DNA of 64,000 bases, taken from an uncultured Acidimicrobiaceae bacterium. GTDB taxonomy: Bacteria > Actinomycetota > Acidimicrobiia > Acidimicrobiales > RAAP-2. Both the position numbers and the translations under genes were made by a program. The DNA is taken from positions 1 through 64,000 of the forward strand of contig CAITPI010000087.1 of assembly GCA_903894295.1 (NCBI GenBank). Reading direction: 5' to 3'. Of the stretch, positions 21,315 to 30,839 are shown one piece after another. The notes beneath the pieces were generated by a model. That model saw only the letters and a list, made by a program, of their open reading frames with translations. It was not told the origin of the DNA and did not search any database. The number at the start of each line of letters is the position of its first letter. The stretch's first letter is position 1.

Positions 21315-22436
21315 GTGGGTGACGAGCGACCCGACGGCAACGGTGCCGTGTCGTGGGAGATGGCGTCCCGGGTGGCCACCTGGGTGGGACTGCGCACCAA
21401 CGTGCCGGCACCGTACCGACCGGACCTCCTCCAGGACGATTTCGACGAACTGACGGCCGAGGCCGAGCATCTGGTGGAAGCGGCTACCGGTCTTCGTTCT
21501 GCCGCCGGCACGGCCCGGGCCCGGGTGGTCGACCGGTCGCAGTGGGTATCGGCCAACATCGCCAGTTTTCAGCGCCTGCTCGGCCCCCAACTTGAACGGC
21601 TGGACCCGTCACGCCTGGTGGGGAACTCATCCCGGAGCGCCCCCTGGACCTCATCGCTGCGAGGCGTGAGCCGGTCGGTGGCCGGGACCCAGATGGGAGT
21701 GGTGCTCGGCTGGCTTTCGACCCGGGTGTTGGGCCAGTACGACCTGCTGCTCACCGAAGAGGCCATCGAGGACCAGGACCTCGTCTACTACGTGGGACCC
21801 AACATCGTGGCCCTGGAGCGGGCCCACGGATTCCCGCCCCGGGAGTTCCGGTTGTGGCTGGCCCTGCACGAGGTGACGCATCGATGCCAGTTCACCGGCA
21901 TCGACTGGATGCGGGAGTACTTCGTCTCGCTGGTCAACGACGGCATCAACTCGCTGGATCCCGACCCGGCCCGGATGGCCGAAGCGCTGAAGCGGACGGC
22001 CGAGATGGTTCTGGCCGGGAAGAACCCGCTCAAGGAGAACGGCATGATCGGCCTGGTGACTTCGGCCTCCCAGCTCGAAGGCATCCAGCGCATCCAGGCC
22101 CTGATGAGTCTGCTCGAAGGTCACGGGGACATCACGATGGACCGGGCCGGAGCGGCCGAGATCCCGAGTGCGGACCGCTTCGGCGAAGTACTGCGCCAGC
22201 GGCGCACGCAGAGCCGGTTCCCGGCCCGGCTGCTTCAACAGCTGCTCGGGTTCGAGGCCAAGATGCGCCAGTACGAAGAGGGTGAGCGTTTCATCACCGC
22301 CGTCGAGGACGAGGCGGGGGCCGGCTTTCTCGACCATGCGTGGCAGGGGCCGGAGTGGCTCCCGACCATCGACGAGATCCGGAACCCCACCTCGTGGGTG
22401 CGTCGGGTGAACGCAGCAAGTGCCCTGGTTGTCTGA
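21315..22436 (+). CDS. zinc-dependent metalloprotease-like protein (DUF2342-type)
   Basis: LWLALHEVTHRCQFTGIDWMREYF HExxH-like motif; conserved neighbour of tilS/hpt in actinobacteria. Confidence 0.82.
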   Translation: MGDERPDGNGAVSWEMASRVATWVGLRTNVPAPYRPDLLQDDFDELTAEAEHLVEAATGLRSAAGTARARVVDRSQWVSANIASFQRLLGPQLERLDPSRLVGNSSRSAPWTSSLRGVSRSVAGTQMGVVLGWLSTRVLGQYDLLLTEEAIEDQDLVYYVGPNIVALERAHGFPPREFRLWLALHEVTHRCQFTGIDWMREYFVSLVNDGINSLDPDPARMAEALKRTAEMVLAGKNPLKENGMIGLVTSASQLEGIQRIQALMSLLEGHGDITMDRAGAAEIPSADRFGEVLRQRRTQSRFPARLLQQLLGFEAKMRQYEEGERFITAVEDEAGAGFLDHAWQGPEWLPTIDEIRNPTSWVRRVNAASALVV

Positions 22437-23379
22437 CCCGGTATTCGCAACGTTGGATCCCGGGGGGCGGGGCGTCACCGGGAAGTCGGACGGCGAGGCC
22501 GGAGTGACCCGGATGGTGGCCGACCTGCTGGCCCGCTGCACCTTCCCGGAAAGGGGCGCACCGTGTCGGGTCGCCGTCTCCGGTGGGGCCGACTCACTCG
22601 CACTGTTGGTCCTGGCGGTGGCTGCCGGGTGTGAAGTCACGGCGCTGCACGTCGACCACGGGCTTCGCCCCGGCTCGGCGGCCGAGGCCGACGTCGTGGC
22701 CGCCGCGGCGGGACGTTTCGGTGCCGACTTCATCTCCCTGAGCATCGACCCCGGGGAGGGGCCCAATCTGGAAGCCCGGGCCCGGGTGGCCCGCAAGGAG
22801 GTACTCGGGCCGGGTGTGGCCACCGGCCACACTGCTGACGACCAGGCCGAGACGGTGTTGATCAACCTGCTGCGCGGCGCGGGGGTGGACGGACTGGCCG
22901 GTATGCGTCGTGGTCCCGAACATCCGTTGCTCGACCTTCGTCGGAGCGAAACGGCCGGCCTCTGCGCCGCCCTCGGACTGCATCCGGTCAACGATCCGAC
23001 CAACACCGACACCCGCTTCGTCCGGGTCCGGATCCGCCATGAACTGTTGCCGTTGTGCGAGGAGATCGCCGGCCGGGATCTGGTGCCCGTCCTCGCCCGA
23101 CAGGCCGATCTGCTGGCTGGCGACGCCGAGGTGCTGGCCGCGGTGGCCGACCTGCTCAACCCGACCGAGGCGGCCCGGCTGGTGGCCGGGCCGGAGACGG
23201 TTGCCCGCCGCAGCGTGCGTCGGTGGCTGACCGGAGACGACGGGTATCCACCGTCGCAGGCGGCGGTGGAACGGGTGCTTGACGTTGCCCGCAAGAGGTT
23301 TCGGGCCACCGAACTGCCGGGCGGACGGCGGGTCTGGCGGTCCGCCGGACAACTCCACCGGTCTGAGCCCGATTCGTGA
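22420..23379 (+). CDS. tilS: tRNA(Ile)-lysidine synthase
   Basis: VAVSGGADSLALLVLAVAAGCEVTALHVDHGLRPGS, TGHTADDQAETVLINLLRGAGVDGLAGM. Confidence 0.92.
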   Translation: MPWLSDPVFATLDPGGRGVTGKSDGEAGVTRMVADLLARCTFPERGAPCRVAVSGGADSLALLVLAVAAGCEVTALHVDHGLRPGSAAEADVVAAAAGRFGADFISLSIDPGEGPNLEARARVARKEVLGPGVATGHTADDQAETVLINLLRGAGVDGLAGMRRGPEHPLLDLRRSETAGLCAALGLHPVNDPTNTDTRFVRVRIRHELLPLCEEIAGRDLVPVLARQADLLAGDAEVLAAVADLLNPTEAARLVAGPETVARRSVRRWLTGDDGYPPSQAAVERVLDVARKRFRATELPGGRRVWRSAGQLHRSEPDS

Positions 23380-23413
23380 ACGCGGCCACCCGCTGCTCCG
23401 ATACAGTCGCGCT

Positions 23414-24001
23414 GTGACCTCCGCACTGTCTGGCCCGACCGGTCAGTCCCATCGTCTGGCCGACTCGGCGGAGATCGGACCGGCCATTGTCACCGAAGCC
23501 GATCTGCAGCGTCGCATCCGTGAACTCGGGGCCCAGATCACCGAGGACTATCCCGACGAACCTCCGTTGCTGGTGGGCGTGCTGAAGGGCGCCTTCATGT
23601 TCATGGCCGACCTCTCCCGGGCCATCGACCGGCCCGTTGAGGTCGATTTCATGGCGGTCTCCTCGTATGGAAGCGCCACCCACACCTCGGGCGTGGTGCG
23701 GATCGTGAAGGATCTCGACGTGGACCTTCAGGGTCGACACGTGCTGGTCGTGGAGGACATCGTCGACAGCGGATTGACGCTCAACTACCTCCAGCGCTAC
23801 CTGCTGGCCCGCGAGCCGGCCAGTCTCGAAGTCTGTGCCCTGCTCCTGAAGGACGGCCAGCAGCGCACCGAGTTGAAGCTTCGTTACGTGGGTTTCCACA
23901 TCCCGGCCGATTTCGTCGTCGGCTACGGCCTCGACGTGGCCGAACGCTTCCGCAACCTGAACGCCATCCACGCCTACATCCCACCTCGTTCGCCAAGATG
24001 A
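23414..24001 (+). CDS. hpt: hypoxanthine phosphoribosyltransferase
   Basis: VLKGAFMFMADLSRAI, GRHVLVVEDIVDSGLTLNYL (PRPP motif), GTG start. Confidence 0.92.
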   Translation: MTSALSGPTGQSHRLADSAEIGPAIVTEADLQRRIRELGAQITEDYPDEPPLLVGVLKGAFMFMADLSRAIDRPVEVDFMAVSSYGSATHTSGVVRIVKDLDVDLQGRHVLVVEDIVDSGLTLNYLQRYLLAREPASLEVCALLLKDGQQRTELKLRYVGFHIPADFVVGYGLDVAERFRNLNAIHAYIPPRSPR

Positions 24002-24088
24002 GCGGACTCTTGGGCTCCCGCCTCCGGATGGATACCGGTCGTTCCGTTTCGTTCCGACTGTTCCCTGGACCCAGAAAGGGTTGAAGCA

Positions 24089-24658
24089 ATGAGTGTCGAC
24101 ATTCCGAGAATCGAAGCGGCCGTCCGGGAGTTGTTGGCCGCCATTGGCGAGGACCCGGAGCGGGACGGGCTCCTCGAGACGCCCAAGCGGGTCGCCCACA
24201 TGTACGGTGAACTCTTCTCCGGACTGGCCGAAGACCCGGCCGACCACCTCATGGTGACCTTCGAGGCCCACCACGACGAGATGGTGATGGTGCGGGACAT
24301 CCCGTTCACTTCGCTCTGTGAGCACCATCTGGTGCCGTTCATGGGCCGGGCCCACGTGGCCTACATCCCGGGCAACGACGGACGGATCACCGGGTTGTCC
24401 AAGATGGCCCGGCTGGTCGACGGTTTCGCCCGCCGCCTTCAGGTCCAGGAGCGGATGACGGCCCAGATCGCCGACTCCATGGAGAAGGTGCTGGACCCGA
24501 AGGGCGTACTGGTCGTGGTCGAAGCCGAGCACCAGTGCATGTCGATGAGGGGCGTGAAGAAGTCCGGCACGATGACGGTGACCTCGGCCGTGCGGGGCCT
24601 GTTCCGCCAGGATGCAGCAACCCGGGCCGAGGCGATGCAGTTCATCCACGGACGCTGA
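24089..24658 (+). CDS. folE: GTP cyclohydrolase I
   Basis: [54 protein letters not shown]. Confidence 0.95.
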   Translation: MSVDIPRIEAAVRELLAAIGEDPERDGLLETPKRVAHMYGELFSGLAEDPADHLMVTFEAHHDEMVMVRDIPFTSLCEHHLVPFMGRAHVAYIPGNDGRITGLSKMARLVDGFARRLQVQERMTAQIADSMEKVLDPKGVLVVVEAEHQCMSMRGVKKSGTMTVTSAVRGLFRQDAATRAEAMQFIHGR

Positions 24659-24775
24659 CGGTTCCGACCCGGGGGGCCGTACCGGGTTCGTGCTGCGCGT
24701 GAAAACCCCGCAAATCCCGGGAAAAGTGGGAGGTTTCGGGGAAGCGGTCGCTTGTCGTGGCCTACGCTGCCCTTC

Positions 24776-25606
24776 ATGGCAATCGGGAGTGGGGACCAGC
24801 GGCCACTGGTGATGGGGATTCTGAACGTCACGGAGGACTCGTTCTCCGATGGCGGAAAGTGGTTCACCGTCGAGCGGGCCATCGCCCACGGTCGCGACCT
24901 CATCGCCCAGGGCGCCGATGTCGTTGACGTCGGTGGCGAATCGAGCCGGCCCGGGGCGGTGGCGGTCGACGTCGACGAGGAGATCCGTCGGGTGGTCCCG
25001 GTCATCGAGGCCCTGCACGGCGAGGTCCGACTCTCGGTGGACACCGTGAAGCCCGAGGTGGCGAGGGCGGCAGTGGCCGCCGGCGTCAGCCTGATCAACG
25101 ATGTCTCGGCCACGCTCGGCCCGGTGGCGGCTGACCTTGGGGTGGGGTGGATCGCCATGCACCGTCAGGGCACGCCACAGACCATGCAGGACAACCCCAG
25201 GTACGTAAACGTGGTCCACGAGGTCACCCGCTTCCTTCTGGAACGGGCGAGCGACGCCGCGGACCGGGGCGTGGGCGAGATCTGGATCGATCCGGGCATC
25301 GGCTTTGGGAAGACCGTGGCCCACAACCTGACCCTGCTGGGTCACCTCGACGAACTGGTGGCCCACGGGTGGCCGGTGGCGGTCGGAACCAGTCGCAAGA
25401 TGTTTGTCGGAGTCGCGGGCAGCCGTTCGGAGGAGATCCTCCCGGTGGCTGACCGACTGCCGGGTTCACTGGCCACTGCCACCTGGGCCATGGAGTTGGG
25501 GGCCGGACTCGTACGCGTCCACGACGTGGCGGCTACCCTCCATGCGGCTCGACTGGTTGGCCCCATCCGGAGGGGATCGGAGATGAAGGTGGAGGTAGCG
25601 ACATGA
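24776..25606 (+). CDS. folP: dihydropteroate synthase
   Basis: VMGILNVTEDSFSDGGKW, DVVDVGGESSRPGA, IWIDPGIGFGKTVAHNL. Confidence 0.94.
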   Translation: MAIGSGDQRPLVMGILNVTEDSFSDGGKWFTVERAIAHGRDLIAQGADVVDVGGESSRPGAVAVDVDEEIRRVVPVIEALHGEVRLSVDTVKPEVARAAVAAGVSLINDVSATLGPVAADLGVGWIAMHRQGTPQTMQDNPRYVNVVHEVTRFLLERASDAADRGVGEIWIDPGIGFGKTVAHNLTLLGHLDELVAHGWPVAVGTSRKMFVGVAGSRSEEILPVADRLPGSLATATWAMELGAGLVRVHDVAATLHAARLVGPIRRGSEMKVEVAT

Positions 25607-26337
25607 AGGGCAAGTGGGCGTCGGGGATTCCTCCTCGCAACTTCACCTGGGTGATCGAAGGCAAGCTGGCGATGAGCGAGCGGCCGGGTGGCTTTGCCCC
25701 CAACCACCGCAAGGTGCGTCGTCAGGAGGAGATCATCTGGCTCCAGGTCCAGGGCTTCAACCGGGTGGTGTCGCTCCTCCCGTCCTCTCACAACCTGCAG
25801 GCGTATGACGAACTCTCCATGGCCAGCGTCCACTATCCGGTGCCGGTGTCCGGCGACGTGCGGGCCGTCCTCGTCGATCTCTACCGTGACCTGCAGGTCC
25901 GTCTGGCCAACGGGGAGCGGCTCCTGATCCACCAGGAAGAACTCGGCGACCGGGTGACGGGCGTGGTGGCCGGGTATCTGCTGTGCACCGATGTCCGTGT
26001 TGGCACGGCCCAGCAGGCGGTGACGGTACTCGAGAACCTGACCCGCCATCCGATGGGGGCCGCCGGCCGCGAACTGGTGACCCAGGCAGCCCAGATCCTG
26101 GCCGCCACCAAGGCCAGGTCGGACGAGGTCTCCGAGCCGCCCGAGCCGGCCAGGAAGGCTTCGGCCAGGAAAGCCCCGGCCAAGAAGGTCGCGGGGACCA
26201 AAACCCCGGCCAAAAAGGTTGCGGGGACCAAAACCCCGGCCAAGAAGGTTGCGGCGACCAAGGCTCCGGCCAAGAAGGTTGCGGCCGGAGAGGCTCCGGC
26301 CACCGGACCGACGAAGTCGAAGCCCCGATCGGCATGA
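25603..26337 (+). CDS. DSP/PTP-fold pseudophosphatase-like protein with 10-aa H1-like repeat tail
   Basis: N-term NFTWVIEGKLAMSERPG resembles DSP entry motif; LLIHQEELGDRVTGVVAGYLL matches HC(X5)R(S/T)G with C replaced by Q; tail (PAKKVAGTKT)n. Confidence 0.6.
   Translation: MKGKWASGIPPRNFTWVIEGKLAMSERPGGFAPNHRKVRRQEEIIWLQVQGFNRVVSLLPSSHNLQAYDELSMASVHYPVPVSGDVRAVLVDLYRDLQVRLANGERLLIHQEELGDRVTGVVAGYLLCTDVRVGTAQQAVTVLENLTRHPMGAAGRELVTQAAQILAATKARSDEVSEPPEPARKASARKAPAKKVAGTKTPAKKVAGTKTPAKKVAATKAPAKKVAAGEAPATGPTKSKPRSA
26176..26295 (+). repeat. 30-bp tandem repeat, about 4 copies, encoding PAKKVA(G/A)TK(T/A)
   Basis: Units 26176-26205, 26206-26235, 26236-26265, and a diverged unit 26266-26295. 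Confidence 0.85.
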
Positions 26338-26717
26338 CCAGCCACACGTCGTCGCCGGACCGGATCGAGATCCGGGGCCTCCGTCTGGTGGGAACCCATG
26401 GGGTGCTGGTCGAGGAGAAGGAACGGGCCCAGCCCTTCGAGGTCGACCTTGACCTGGTGGCCGACCTGACGGCGGCGGGTCGTTCCGACCAGCTTTTGGA
26501 CACCGTCGACTACGGGGCGGTGGTGGCCCGGGTGGCCGAACTGGTCGCGGGCGGTCCGTCGCACGAGCTGCTCGAGTCCCTGGCCCGCCAACTCGGCCAG
26601 GAGGTCCTGGCCCTCGACGGACGGATCGAGCAGGTGGTGGTGACCCTGCGCAAGCTCCGGCCGCCGCTCCCCGCCGATCTTGCCTCGGTGGGGGTGCGGG
26701 TCACGAGCGTCCGGTGA
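26334..26717 (+). CDS. folB: dihydroneopterin aldolase
   Basis: RIEIRGLRLVGTHGVLVEEKERAQPFEVDLDL, LLDTVDYGAVVARVAELV. Confidence 0.92.
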   Translation: MTSHTSSPDRIEIRGLRLVGTHGVLVEEKERAQPFEVDLDLVADLTAAGRSDQLLDTVDYGAVVARVAELVAGGPSHELLESLARQLGQEVLALDGRIEQVVVTLRKLRPPLPADLASVGVRVTSVR

Positions 26718-27214
26718 CCCAGACCGCCGGTTCGGAGCCTCTGGTCCGGGCCTTTCTCGGCCTCGGTTCGAACCTGGGCGACCGGCAGGGCTACCTGCGC
26801 CGGGCCGTCGACCAGTTGCGCACGTCCCGGGAGTTTCCGGTCATCGCCGTGTCGAACGTGTACGAGACCGAGCCGATGGGTGGCCCCGACGACCAGGGTG
26901 CCTTCCTGAACCTCGTCGTCGAGGTGGCCGTACCACCCGGTGTCGATCCCTACCGTCTCCTTCGGGAGTGTCACCGCCTGGAAGCGGCGGCCGCCCGCGT
27001 GCGCACCGTGCACTGGGGTCCGAGGACCCTCGACGTCGATGTGGTGTGGATCGACGGCGTGGACCTGGCTGACCCGGCCCTGACCGTGCCCCATCCCCGG
27101 TGGAAGGAGCGCCGGTTCGTGCTGGCGCCGTTGGCCGAACTCGCTCCGGACCTGGTGGATCAGGAAGATCTGCTCCGGGCTGGTGGCGAGGTCTCGAACG
27201 TGGGTACACTCTGA
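26714..27214 (+). CDS. folK: 2-amino-4-hydroxy-6-hydroxymethyldihydropteridine diphosphokinase
   Basis: AFLGLGSNLGDRQGYLRRAVDQL, WGPRTLDVDVVWIDG, PHPRWKERRFVLAPLAELAP. Confidence 0.94.
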   Translation: MTQTAGSEPLVRAFLGLGSNLGDRQGYLRRAVDQLRTSREFPVIAVSNVYETEPMGGPDDQGAFLNLVVEVAVPPGVDPYRLLRECHRLEAAAARVRTVHWGPRTLDVDVVWIDGVDLADPALTVPHPRWKERRFVLAPLAELAPDLVDQEDLLRAGGEVSNVGTL

Positions 27215-27274
27215 CCACGCAGGGTTCCTGACACGAACGGCACCTCCGGGGCCGGAACGTCCAAAGGAGGTCGC

Positions 27275-28156
27275 ATGACCACATTCCGTCTTATTGGCGC
27301 CGGCCGGGCAGGTCGGTCCATCCATCAAGCGCTCGAGGCGACCGGCCGGTACCGGTGCGTCGGGATACTTGGTCGCGACGACGATCTGGCCGATGCCGCC
27401 CAAGGGGTCGACCTTTTGATCATCGCCACGCCCGACCAGGCGGTGGGTGAGGTGGCCCGGGCCGTGACCCCGGTGACGAGCACGACCGTCCTTCACCTGT
27501 CGGGATCGCTGGGACTCGGAGTCCTGATCCCGCATCCCCGCCGGGCGTCGGTGCACCCCTTGGTGCCCCTGCCCAACGCCGAAGTCGGTGCCCTGCGACT
27601 GGCCTCGGGCATCTCGTTCGCCGTGGCCGGTGACTCCATGGCCCGCCGGGTGGTGGAAGACCTGGCCGGCCGGGCCTTTGCCGTGGCCGACGGCGACCGT
27701 GACCGCTACCACGCCGCAGCCGCCATCGCCGCCAACCATCTGGTGGCCCTGTTGGGGCAGGTTGAACGGGTGGCCGCCACGGTCGGCCTTCCCCTCGATG
27801 CCTTCGCCGGTCTCGTGCGGGCCGCCACCGATGACGCCATGGCCCTGGGGCCCCGTCAGGCCCTCACCGGGCCGGCCATGCGGGGTGACTGGGACACCGT
27901 CGAGCGCCATCGACGGGAGTTGCGGACCATGGCCGGCAGTCGGACCGAACTTTCCGGTTATGACGCCATGGTGGCCATGGCCCGTCGGCTGTCGCTGGAG
28001 GAGGCCGAGTCGGTGCCGACGGGCCCCGGGGTGCCGTCTGTCAGCGATGTCGATCTCGGCCGGGACCTCCTTGAAGCTCTGTGGGACGTCGAGGTGGACG
28101 TGGCCGGACCGGAGTTCCAGGTCCCGGCCCTCGCTGCGGTCGAAGACGTGGCATGA
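27275..28156 (+). CDS. Rossmann-like / DUF2520-containing protein
   Basis: FRLIGAGRAGRSIHQALEATG, LHLSGSLGL...ASVHPLVPLPN; typical neighbour of panC. Confidence 0.85.
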   Translation: MTTFRLIGAGRAGRSIHQALEATGRYRCVGILGRDDDLADAAQGVDLLIIATPDQAVGEVARAVTPVTSTTVLHLSGSLGLGVLIPHPRRASVHPLVPLPNAEVGALRLASGISFAVAGDSMARRVVEDLAGRAFAVADGDRDRYHAAAAIAANHLVALLGQVERVAATVGLPLDAFAGLVRAATDDAMALGPRQALTGPAMRGDWDTVERHRRELRTMAGSRTELSGYDAMVAMARRLSLEEAESVPTGPGVPSVSDVDLGRDLLEALWDVEVDVAGPEFQVPALAAVEDVA

Positions 28157-29172
28157 CCGAAGTCGTGGCTCCTGTCGAGGAGGAGTCACCGAAGTCCGGA
28201 CCATCGTCGGTCGGAGAACCTGACCAGCCTGAGCAACCGTCCGGTGCCCGGGGTGACATGGCCGACGCCTCTCCTTTGGTCTACGGCAACATCGGGGACT
28301 ACTCCCTGATGTTGGAGACAGTCCGCGCCGAGGGTCTGTCGGTGGGATTCGTCCCGACCATGGGCGCCCTCCATGCCGGCCACGCCTCCCTGGTCGCCCG
28401 GGCCGCCCGGGAGTGTGACGTGGTGGCCGTCTCGATCTTTGTGAACCCCACCCAGTTCGGCGACGCCACGGATCTGGCTTCCTATCCCCGGCCGCTCGAT
28501 GACGACCTCGAGCTCGTGGCCGCGTTCGGCGGCCAGGTGGTGCTGGCCCCTTCGGTGGAGGAGATGTATCCGGGCGGACCCGGCGCCCGGGCCACCACGG
28601 TGAGGGTGGCCCGCCTGGGCGACCGTTGGGAAGGGGCGGCCCGCCCCGGCCACTTCGACGGAATGGCGACCGTGGTGACCAAACTGCTGGCCATGACCGG
28701 GCGCTGCCGGGCCTACTTCGGGGAGAAGGACTTCCAACAACTGGCCATCGTGCGTCAACTGGTGCGGGACCTTTCCTTGCCGGCGGAGATCGTCGGCTGT
28801 CCCACCGTCCGCGACGAGGATGGCCTGGCGTTGTCGAGTCGCAACGCCCGACTGTCCGACGACCAGCGCCGTCAGGCGTTGGCCCTCAGTGAGGCACTCC
28901 GGGCCGGAGCCACGATCTGGCAATCGGCGGATCCGACGCCCGACGCCGTGGTGGCGGCCATGGACGAAGTCCTGCGGGCCACCACCGGGGTGACGGTGGA
29001 CTATGCCGCGCTCGTGCGGGCCGGAGACCTCGAACCGGCCACGGCCGTTGGCGATGTTTCGGCCATGCGTCTGCTGGTGGCGGCCGATGTTGGAGGCGTG
29101 CGTCTGATCGACAACCTTGACCCGGCAGACAAGGCGATCATGGCCGAGGGTCGGATCGGGGAGAGCCGGTGA
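28153..29172 (+). CDS. panC: pantoate--beta-alanine ligase (start could be internal, e.g. 28258)
   Basis: VGFVPTMGALHAGHASLVARAARECDVVAVSIFVNPTQF, YFGEKDFQQLAIVRQLVRDL, LALSSRNARLS. Confidence 0.93.
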   Translation: MTEVVAPVEEESPKSGPSSVGEPDQPEQPSGARGDMADASPLVYGNIGDYSLMLETVRAEGLSVGFVPTMGALHAGHASLVARAARECDVVAVSIFVNPTQFGDATDLASYPRPLDDDLELVAAFGGQVVLAPSVEEMYPGGPGARATTVRVARLGDRWEGAARPGHFDGMATVVTKLLAMTGRCRAYFGEKDFQQLAIVRQLVRDLSLPAEIVGCPTVRDEDGLALSSRNARLSDDQRRQALALSEALRAGATIWQSADPTPDAVVAAMDEVLRATTGVTVDYAALVRAGDLEPATAVGDVSAMRLLVAADVGGVRLIDNLDPADKAIMAEGRIGESR

Positions 29173-30839
29173 TCCCTGAACCGCTCGATGTCCTGGTGCT
29201 GGGCAGCGGTGTGGCCGGACTTTCGGTCGCGGTCCGCCTGGCGGCACCGTTGGAGCTCAGCCAGTCGAACGAGTCGGCCGGTTCGCCGACCCTGCGGGTG
29301 GGTGTGCTCACCAAGGCCGAACTCTCCCAGTCGGCCACCCGCTGGGCCCAGGGGGGAGTGGCGGCGGTGCTGGGCGAGGATGACGACTCGACCGATCTCC
29401 ACCTGGCCGACACGCTGGCCGCCGGGGTTGGCCTGTGCGACGCCTCGGCCGTCCGGGTTCTGGTGGACGAGGGTGGAGCCCGGATCCACGAACTGATCGC
29501 CATGGGCGCAGTGTTTGACCGGCTGCCGGGTGGTGCCCTCTCGTTGGCCCGGGAGGGTGGGCACTCGACCGCCCGGATCGTCCATGCCGGTGGTGCCGCC
29601 ACCGGAGCCGAGGTCGAACGGGCCCTCGTCGAGGCCACCCGGTCCACCGCCGCGGCGGTCATGGAGGAGTGGTTCGCCCTCGATCTGCTGGTCGAAGACG
29701 GCCGGTGCCGGGGGGTTCGGGCCCTCGACGCGTCCGGGCAACTGGTCGAAGTGCGGGCGCACCACACGGTGCTGGCCACCGGAGGGGCCGGCCAGTTGTT
29801 CGCAGTCACCACCAATCCGGCCGAGGCCACGGGAGACGGGCTCGCCATGGCCCTCCGGGCCGGTGTGCCGGTGGCTGACGTTGAGTTCATGCAGTTCCAT
29901 CCCACGGCCCTTCACCACCCGGCCATGCCCCGACCGTTGCTGTCCGAAGCGTTGCGGGGCCACGGTGCCCTGCTGCGGGACGCCAACGGTGAGCGGTTCG
30001 TGGACGAGTTGGCGCCCCGGGACGTGGTGAGCCGGGCCATGGCCCAACGGATGCTCGAACAAGGTGTCGACTTCCTGTGGCTGGACGCCACCGGACTCGA
30101 GGCATTCGACACCCGCTTTCCAACCATCTCGGCGTCCCTCACGGTGATCGGGCTGGACCCCGCATCCGACTGGCTGCCGATCGCTCCGGCCGCCCACTAT
30201 CTCTCCGGTGGTGTGGTGACCGACCTCAAGGGAGCAACCGCCCTGCCCGGGCTGTGGGCGGCGGGAGAAGTTGCGTGCACCGGGGTGCATGGCGCCAACC
30301 GGTTGGCGTCCAACTCGCTGCTCGAAGGCATGGTGTTCGGTGCCCGGCTGGCCGAGGCCATCCGGGACGGTGTCGAGGGTCCTGCTCCCACCGGAGTGAT
30401 GGAAGCCTGGCTGGTCGGACCCCGGGTCACCCTGGAGCGGGTCGAACCTGTTCAGGCGCCGGATGCCGGGTCGGTGGACGATCTCGTGCCCGGGATTGAC
30501 AAGGCCCGTGACCAGTTGCAGCGGGCCATGACGCTGGGTGCGGGAGTGGTGCGCAGTGCCGGTTCGCTCGCCGAGGCGGCGGAGGTGGTGGACGGGTTGC
30601 GATCGGCCACTGCCGGGATGACTCCCGGCAACCGCACCGAAGGGGAGTTGGCCAATCTGGTGACCGTGGCCCGATGCGTCCTCGACTCGGCCACCCTCCG
30701 CACCGAGAGCCGGGGATCGCACGCCCGGAGCGACTATCCGGCCACCGAGCCCGACTGGCGGCGACGCATTGTGCATGCGGACGATTCGGTCGAGGTCATG
30801 GACGGGCCGGTGGGAGTTGGTGGAGGATCGGTATCGTGA
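29169..30839 (+). CDS. nadB: L-aspartate oxidase
   Basis: DVLVLGSGVAGLSVAVRL, SQSATRWAQGGVAAVLGEDDDSTDLHLADTLAAG, HPTALHHP, GLWAAGEVACTGVHGANRLASNSLLEGMVFGARL. Confidence 0.95.
   Translation: MIPEPLDVLVLGSGVAGLSVAVRLAAPLELSQSNESAGSPTLRVGVLTKAELSQSATRWAQGGVAAVLGEDDDSTDLHLADTLAAGVGLCDASAVRVLVDEGGARIHELIAMGAVFDRLPGGALSLAREGGHSTARIVHAGGAATGAEVERALVEATRSTAAAVMEEWFALDLLVEDGRCRGVRALDASGQLVEVRAHHTVLATGGAGQLFAVTTNPAEATGDGLAMALRAGVPVADVEFMQFHPTALHHPAMPRPLLSEALRGHGALLRDANGERFVDELAPRDVVSRAMAQRMLEQGVDFLWLDATGLEAFDTRFPTISASLTVIGLDPASDWLPIAPAAHYLSGGVVTDLKGATALPGLWAAGEVACTGVHGANRLASNSLLEGMVFGARLAEAIRDGVEGPAPTGVMEAWLVGPRVTLERVEPVQAPDAGSVDDLVPGIDKARDQLQRAMTLGAGVVRSAGSLAEAAEVVDGLRSATAGMTPGNRTEGELANLVTVARCVLDSATLRTESRGSHARSDYPATEPDWRRRIVHADDSVEVMDGPVGVGGGSVS

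Noticed and set aside
23156-25366. 736-aa minus-strand ORF opposite tilS-hpt-folE-folP
   Set aside because: Runs across four well-supported plus-strand genes and has shadow-type composition.
26176-26295. 30-bp repeats considered as a CRISPR array
   Set aside because: No spacers; repeats are contiguous, in frame and encode PAKKVAGTKT units.
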